A stretch of DNA of 12,212 nt, from NCBI GenBank assembly GCA_017431395.1, contig JAFRLD010000110.1:1-12212 (forward strand), in the 5' to 3' direction. The translations under genes were made by a program, and so were the position numbers. Origin of the DNA: Bacillota bacterium. Its GTDB lineage: Bacteria; Bacillota; Clostridia; Peptostreptococcales; Anaerovoracaceae. Shown here piece by piece: positions 8,799 to 12,212 of the stretch. The notes below the pieces were generated by a model. The model did no database searches. It was not told the DNA's origin and saw only the letters and a list, made by a program, of their open reading frames with translations. Position 1 is the first letter of the stretch. Every line of letters starts with the position of its first letter.

Positions 8799-8889
8799 CG
8801 GCAAGTACTTTTCCCCAATTTTCGGCAAATAATTTTCCCCAGATTCCGGCAAATAGAATTCCCCAGATTCCGGCAAATAATTTTCCCCA
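8799..8889. repeat. Four-copy subterminal repeat array, left end of the IS21 element
   Basis: Four copies of a 19-mer with consensus CGGCAAATAATTTTCCCCA start at 8799, 8823, 8847 and 8871, an exact 24-base period. Copies 2 and 4 are identical; copies 1 and 3 differ at a few positions. The five-base gaps are ATTTT, GATTC and GATTC. A period just over two helical turns places all copies on nearly the same DNA face, fitting co-operative binding by IstA. Confidence 0.9.
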
Positions 8890-8909
8890 ACAACGGTTCA
8901 TTATCTGCA

Positions 8910-8932
8910 TGGATCAGATAGTTATCGATCCA
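8910..8932. repeat. Near-perfect palindrome inside the IS21 left end
   Basis: TGGATC (8910-8915) pairs with GATCCA (8927-8932), and GATA (8917-8920) pairs with TATC (8923-8926). This leaves one unpaired A at 8916 and a two-base centre. It lies 21 bases inside the repeat array. The shape suits a dimeric DNA-binding protein, or an RNA hairpin in the transcript from the outward promoter. There is no U-tract, so it is not a standard terminator. Confidence 0.5.
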
Positions 8933-9003
8933 AAATACATTCAATTATCTTCCCTCGATCCCAGGCTGTGCCAGTTGAGGGTTGCAGCTGCATTTGGCCG
9001 CGC

Positions 9004-9032
9004 ATTGTATCCGGAATGTTCGGCCTTGTCAA
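9004..9032 (-). promoter_or_regulatory. Near-consensus outward promoter at the distal end of the IS21 element
   Basis: On the minus strand a perfect TTGACA (complement of 9027-9032) is followed by a 17-base spacer and TACAAT (complement of 9004-9009). It points out of the element, away from istA, istB and the third gene, across the left repeat array and into the flank. Its -35 lies in one arm of an inverted repeat, CTTGTCA/TGACAAG (9025-9031 with 9065-9071). No convincing gene lies downstream before the element's end; only short frames of under 25 codons start there. Confidence 0.65.
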
Positions 9033-9071
9033 GGCTGCTTCGCACCGCTGCGCGGCTTCGGACCTGACAAG
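9025..9071. repeat. Inverted repeat overlapping the outward promoter
   Basis: CTTGTCA (9025-9031) and TGACAAG (9065-9071) are perfect inverted arms around a GC-rich 33-base interior that can itself fold (CCGC/GCGG around 9045-9055). The arm at 9025-9031 contains most of the -35 of the outward promoter, so folding or protein binding here would affect that promoter. It is too short to be an invertible promoter cassette by itself. Confidence 0.5.
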
Positions 9072-9135
9072 ACCGCCCGCTCCGGATCCTGCTCCGCTAT
9101 CAAATGGCAGCTCGCACTCTATGCATCGTAGTTTT

Positions 9136-9660
9136 TCACCATTCGAAGGGTGTTTCTTCATCCCTTCGTTCGTTCACAAATTCATGAGCTTCCTCTCCGA
9201 GGCCCTCGCTCCAGACGAATTCCCACAGGTGTGCCAGTTCCCGTCTGATGCGGCGGACATCATCCCGGATCAGCTCCGGCGTCCTTTCTCTGGCATCCCG
9301 CCATGCGATCTCCGCTGCTGTCGGCTCGTTGCAGCTCATGTATCTCCGCAGATATTCGTCTTGTGCTTCCTTTGATTTCCCCCTCAACGCATTTCTGATC
9401 TCCCGCTCTTCGCGGATCGCGTAGAGGAAGGGTCTCGGATAACACGGTGTACACAGATGCAACGATCCCGGATCGTCATATACGCTGTTCCCTCTGTGAA
9501 CCCAGCTGTGCAGTTGTTCCCTTTCAGATGCGCTCATGGGCGTATCCATCACGAATCGCTCGTACTCCCGCCAACGCTGCGCCTTGGCTTCTCGTTCCAG
9601 CTGTTCCATCTCCATATCTTCGCATGATTTGAACTCGTCGTATTCTTTCATTGTATCCAT
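9136..9660 (-). CDS. Uncharacterised third protein of the IS21 operon
   Basis: A 174-residue protein of a family I do not recognise. Its ATG at 9660 overlaps the istB stop by one base (TGATG), with an AAAGGA ribosome-like site about ten bases upstream inside istB. It is therefore expected to be co-transcribed and translationally coupled with the transposition genes. The sequence is rich in charged residues and tryptophan, with no signal peptide, no membrane segment and no nucleotide-binding loop. Residues 28-60 contain a dense block (QRWREYERFV, then SASEREQLHSWVH). A CTPC pair is at 70-73. Residues 82-108 and 119-150 look like charged amphipathic helices rich in Arg and Glu. It ends in PFEW. 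Possible roles are a transposition accessory, target-choice or regulation factor, or unrelated cargo; sequence alone does not decide. Its length, codon quality and coupling make it a real gene rather than a shadow frame. Confidence 0.75.
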   Translation of the reverse strand: MDTMKEYDEFKSCEDMEMEQLEREAKAQRWREYERFVMDTPMSASEREQLHSWVHRGNSVYDDPGSLHLCTPCYPRPFLYAIREEREIRNALRGKSKEAQDEYLRRYMSCNEPTAAEIAWRDARERTPELIRDDVRRIRRELAHLWEFVWSEGLGEEAHEFVNERRDEETPFEW

Positions 9661-10454
9661 CAGTTTTCAGTCCTTTCCGTTTCTGTACATGTATCGATCT
9701 TCTCTGCCTCATCAAAGAATGATTTGTGGTTTTCGAGGCGGTAGCTCTTTCCCTGCATCGGGATCTTGTCGCACCGGAAGGATAGCCGGTCCAGGATCGC
9801 TGTCGCCAGCGCGGCATCTCCGAGAAATTCGGTCCACTGCTCGAATCCTTTGTTCGTCGTGATGACGATGGACGTCTTCTCTTCCAGATCGGAGATGAGC
9901 TGGAAGAACATGTTGCCGTCCTCGGCTGATATCGGCAGATATCCGACCTCGTCAATGAGGAGGAGGTCCGATGCCAGGATGCGTCTCATCTTGACCCCGG
10001 ACTTCTTGTCGATCTCCCATGTCCGCAGGGTCCGGATCAGCGATTTCATCGTCGTGAAGCTGACCTTGTAGCCGTTTTCACAGGCATGATATCCCAAGGC
10101 GATCGCAAGATGCGTCTTTCCGACGCCCGGCGGCCCGGCAAGTATGAGGTTGTACAATCCATCGATCCATGTCAGTTCCGCCAGTTGGCGCACCTGCTTT
10201 GCTGTCAGCGACTGACAGAAACCGGTATCAAAATCTGATAGATATTTTGGATATGGGAAACCAGCCTCCTTTACGCGTTTTTCGGTTGCTTTATCCTGTC
10301 TGTATTTGATCTCGCCTCCGGCGATGTCCGCCAGAAATTCGCTGTAGCTGAGATCCTTTATCTGTGCATCGTGCAGGATCTCTTCCAGTGCCTCCCGTGT
10401 ATGTGTCAGCCCCAGCGTCTTCAGCGATGCTTTCATTTGCTGCAGTTTATCCAT
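9660..10454 (-). CDS. istB: IS21-family transposition helper ATPase IstB
   Basis: IstB, 264 residues, is the AAA+ ATPase partner of IstA. It assembles on DNA, helps select and bend the target, and stimulates strand transfer. Clear landmarks: N-terminal helical region (1-95) that mediates assembly; Walker A GPPGVGKTH (107-115); Walker B LLLIDEVGY (164-172); sensor I segment IVITTNKGFEQW (196-207); and the conserved AILDRLSFRC (219-228) with the arginine expected near the ATP site. The length is normal for the family. The ATG at 10454 overlaps the istA stop by eight bases and has a GGAGGG ribosome site six bases upstream, the coupled arrangement typical of IS21. It is followed by the third gene with a one-base stop-start overlap. 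The protein is close to DnaC-like loaders, but pairing with istA settles the identity. Confidence 0.96.
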   Translation of the reverse strand: MDKLQQMKASLKTLGLTHTREALEEILHDAQIKDLSYSEFLADIAGGEIKYRQDKATEKRVKEAGFPYPKYLSDFDTGFCQSLTAKQVRQLAELTWIDGLYNLILAGPPGVGKTHLAIALGYHACENGYKVSFTTMKSLIRTLRTWEIDKKSGVKMRRILASDLLLIDEVGYLPISAEDGNMFFQLISDLEEKTSIVITTNKGFEQWTEFLGDAALATAILDRLSFRCDKIPMQGKSYRLENHKSFFDEAEKIDTCTETERTEN

Positions 10455-12009
10455 TTACGACCCTCCTCTCCATAGCTTCTTCATAGATGCTAAGATCCGG
10501 AAGGATCGGATCGTCGCCCCGATATTGTATCGGCAGCCTCGGATTGATTGCCTTCGGCTTGTTTTCCTTTTCGTCCTCCAGCGTGCTGACGTATGCGACA
10601 GCGCTTTTCAGTTCTCCGGCGGAGTAGATCTCGTGCTCCACGCAGTAGGCAAGTGCCTTTCTGATCAGATCAGCATCCCATTCGTCGAACAGCTGCCGGA
10701 TCACTCCAAGCTGATCGCGGTAGTATCTTGTTTTTTCCCGATGGATACGGACAAGATACGGATCGATCATCGTATCTCCGCAGAACAGCTCTTTCACGTC
10801 GCTTTCGAGCTGCAGGATCGTCTTGCTCTTGTCCCGGCCGCGCCGGCTCGATTCCCCGATCAGTTCGCCTTTACCTGTGCACAGCGGATGTTTCGCATAG
10901 AGCACGCCGGTTTCTACATCAATGATACTGACCATATCTTCATCGATGATCAGATGGACCTGTTTGCCCTTGCGATAGGTGCCTACCGGCACACGATAGC
11001 GATTTCCTTTGTAGAGAACGGTGTTGTCTTTGCGTACCTGGTGGGGTATACTTTGTTCATCAGGCTTAGCAAAGCTGTACCCGGGTACCGGAATGAGGTG
11101 TTTCTTCTCGACTTCGAACACTTCAGCCGGTATCTTTTTTGTCGTTTCATGCTCCTTTGCATTCCCCGTGCGGGCCAGCCACGCGATGCAGTCCTCGTTG
11201 AACGAATCGATATCGGTAAGGATCCGGTGCCTGGCAAAATTGTTCTTTGCATATTTGATCACCGCCTCGATCCGACCCTTGGATTCCGGATCACTTCCGT
11301 GGCAAAGGAAGATATCGAAGCCGAGCGCCTCCTGATAGCTCTGGAATCCTTCCGTGTAGATGATGTCACCATTGTTTTCACTGACTGCCAGCACCTTGTC
11401 CTGGTCATATACCAGTTCGATGGGCCGGCCGCCGAAGAATTCGAAAGCGTTGATATGCGCCTGCACGAAGGTCGCAGTCGTGAACGGCCTCTCCTGCCAG
11501 AGGATGAACTTGTGTCTCGAATGGGACATGACCATCCCGAACCCGTAAACCTTTTTGTGTCTACCGGAAGGGGTCTCGAGGCTGATCTCGCCCATATCGA
11601 CCTGCGCCTGTGCTCCCATCGGCAGATCCTCGACCGCCTCGTACTGCCTGGTATTCTCCGGCTTTTCGATCTCGTATTCCTTCCGAATGTCATTGACATA
11701 ACTGCGGAAGGATCTCTGACCGAAGGGCAGTCTCGCCTTCCCGGTCTTTTCAAGGATCCAGTCATAGAGTTGAGCGGCTGTCATATCCGGATACTTCTGC
11801 AGGCAGCTGACCACATAGGAACGATACTCGTCCGCTTTCTTTTTTCGTTTCTTTGACTTGGTTTGAGCCTCGGCGAAATCCTCCGGTGGCATGTCCCAGT
11901 ACTTGGCTACGGTCTTTCGATCGATCCCCAAACGACGTGACGCCTGCGATTTTGTCAGATGATTTCGCTTCATCTCCTGAATCTTTTCGTAAGTCATCCA
12001 ATTTTCCAC
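10447..12009 (-). CDS. istA: IS21-family transposase IstA
   Basis: IstA, 520 residues, is the DDE transposase that binds the element's terminal repeats and carries out cleavage and strand transfer. Residues 13-38 form a helix-turn-helix (LTKSQASRRLGIDRKTVAKYW). The RNase H-like catalytic core follows, with Asp138 in QVDMGE, Asp202 in YDQDK and Glu248 in KGRIEAV as the likely DDE triad. The C-terminal part (about 320-480) matches the beta-barrel and helical tail usual for IstA. The start is ambiguous: GTG at 12009 gives 520 residues, ATG at 11997 gives 516. The strong AAGGAGGTG (complement of 12021-12029) is about 13 bases from the GTG, and AAAGG lies closer to the ATG. The gene overlaps istB by eight bases. 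No frameshift or missing catalytic residue is visible, so the transposase looks functional. Confidence 0.96.
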   Translation of the reverse strand: MENWMTYEKIQEMKRNHLTKSQASRRLGIDRKTVAKYWDMPPEDFAEAQTKSKKRKKKADEYRSYVVSCLQKYPDMTAAQLYDWILEKTGKARLPFGQRSFRSYVNDIRKEYEIEKPENTRQYEAVEDLPMGAQAQVDMGEISLETPSGRHKKVYGFGMVMSHSRHKFILWQERPFTTATFVQAHINAFEFFGGRPIELVYDQDKVLAVSENNGDIIYTEGFQSYQEALGFDIFLCHGSDPESKGRIEAVIKYAKNNFARHRILTDIDSFNEDCIAWLARTGNAKEHETTKKIPAEVFEVEKKHLIPVPGYSFAKPDEQSIPHQVRKDNTVLYKGNRYRVPVGTYRKGKQVHLIIDEDMVSIIDVETGVLYAKHPLCTGKGELIGESSRRGRDKSKTILQLESDVKELFCGDTMIDPYLVRIHREKTRYYRDQLGVIRQLFDEWDADLIRKALAYCVEHEIYSAGELKSAVAYVSTLEDEKENKPKAINPRLPIQYRGDDPILPDLSIYEEAMERRVVNG

Positions 12010-12020
12010 CTTTCTTTTTT

Positions 12021-12045
12021 CACCTCCTTGGATATCAGTATATCC
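12021..12045 (-). promoter_or_regulatory. istA ribosome site with an adjoining hairpin
   Basis: The strong Shine-Dalgarno AAGGAGGTG (complement of 12021-12029) is preceded in the transcript by a six-base perfect stem GGATAT/ATATCC with a four-base loop (12030-12045). The stem ends exactly at the ribosome site. This could block read-through ribosomes or limit IstA translation from transcripts entering from outside. The effect is inferred. Confidence 0.4.
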
Positions 12046-12058
12046 GGAGGCATCCAGG

Positions 12059-12124
12059 TGGGGAAAATTGTTTGCCGTTTTTGGGGAAAATTATTTGCCG
12101 TTTCCTGGGGATTTTAGTTTACCA
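12059..12124. repeat. Three-copy subterminal repeat array, right end of the IS21 element
   Basis: Three copies of the same 19-base site in the opposite orientation (consensus TGGGGAAAATTATTTGCCG) start at 12059, 12082 and 12106. The middle copy (12082-12100) is the exact reverse complement of left copies 2 and 4. The outermost copy (12106-12124) is diverged in the same way that the outermost left copy is. Spacing is 23 and 24 bases. The array lies directly upstream of istA, so binding there may also control its expression. Confidence 0.88.
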
Positions 12125-12130
12125 TTCACA

Positions 12131-12212
12131 GATGTTGGGGGTTAGGCTTCATTAATTGTCCGGAAATCAAAAAAATTGCGCATAACGGTTCGATATTTGC
12201 TCAAAATCGAAA
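12131..12212. other. Right flank of the IS21 element, no gene seen
   Basis: This AT-richer 82-base stretch has no open frame with a ribosome site and no clear hairpin. It ends in TCGAAA (12207-12212), which equals the first six bases of the 16-mer repeated on the other side of the element. The match is too short and too close to the window edge to interpret. Confidence 0.35.

Larger units (their letters stand above)
8791..12130 (-). mobile_element. IS21-family insertion sequence with an extra gene
   Basis: The element contains istA and istB in the usual overlapping order plus a third coupled gene. It is bounded by inverted sets of the same 19-base site, as known for IS21 elements, whose ends carry several transposase-binding repeats. 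The outer tips read TGTG at 8791-8794 and CACA at 12127-12130. From these tips inward both ends share a GGCAA or GGTAA core and then TCCCCA. The resulting length of about 3340 bp is well above the usual roughly 2-2.6 kb, because of the third gene and about 240 bp of non-coding DNA at the distal end. I could not find a convincing target-site duplication (left flank ends CATT, right flank begins GATG), so the exact ends are tentative. Both transposition proteins look intact, so the element may be active. Confidence 0.82.

Noticed and set aside
8644..8832. Plus-strand frame of 62 codons in the repeat region
   Set aside because: It crosses the IS21 tip and two repeat copies and has no ribosome site; it is composed of repeat DNA.
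8799..8889. CRISPR-like regular repeats
   Set aside because: The gaps are only five bases and partly identical, with no spacer diversity and no cas genes. The matching inverted array at the other end shows transposase-site repeats.
8922..9161. Minus-strand frame of 79 codons after the third IS gene
   Set aside because: It has no proper ribosome spacing, overlaps the end of the third gene, and runs through the hairpin and outward promoter, whose structure explains the sequence better.
9144..9168. CGAAGGG/CCCTTCG hairpin near the end of the third IS gene as a terminator
   Set aside because: The stem lies within the coding sequence and has no T-tract on either strand.
10525..11856. Long plus-strand open frame (about 443 codons) opposite istA
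   Set aside because: It is fully antisense to a well-supported transposase, has no family resemblance and no ribosome site. Its openness follows from istA codon bias.

Overview
The window looks like a chromosomal segment of a moderately GC-rich Bacillota, probably a clostridial (Lachnospiraceae-like) gut-type bacterium. Evidence: strong GGAGG ribosome sites, extended -10 promoters, a DinR/LexA-type SOS box, a clostridial-style citrate synthase and an adjacent uvrB-uvrA pair. The taxonomic placement is inferred from gene style, not from a marker gene.

Layout. (1) 1-343 has no gene I can defend; it holds a cluster of CTCCCA/TGGGAG hairpins. (2) A citrate synthase gene runs leftward (1865 to 417) and ends in a clear intrinsic terminator (344-387). 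(3) A compact divergent promoter region (about 1890-2086) drives citrate synthase to the left and uvrB to the right. The rightward promoter carries a LexA-like operator over its -35 box. (4) uvrB and uvrA follow 13 bp apart. After a 111-base, hairpin-rich leader comes pncB (nicotinate phosphoribosyltransferase), closed by a strong terminator at 8479-8512. No terminator is visible between uvrA and pncB, so the three may share transcripts. (5) 8513-8790 is non-coding, with direct and inverted GAAAATTGTAAA repeats, possibly a relic of another small element. (6) 8791-12130 is a complete, unusually long (about 3.3 kb) IS21-family element. Its istA and istB read leftward, followed by a translationally coupled third gene of unknown function. 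(7) 12131-12212 is right flank with nothing recognised.

Functions. UvrB and UvrA are two of the three subunits of nucleotide excision repair; uvrC is not in the window. PncB feeds NAD salvage and citrate synthase feeds the first TCA step. The IS21 module is a self-contained transposition system: IstA (DDE transposase) and IstB (AAA+ helper) should act on inverted arrays of a 19-base site, four copies at one end and three at the other, spaced about 24 bp apart.

Most interesting points: the extra IstAB-coupled gene; a near-consensus promoter near the element's distal end that points outward and would read into istA of a neighbouring copy in a tandem or circular intermediate; and the multi-hairpin leader of pncB, which ends exactly at the Shine-Dalgarno sequence.
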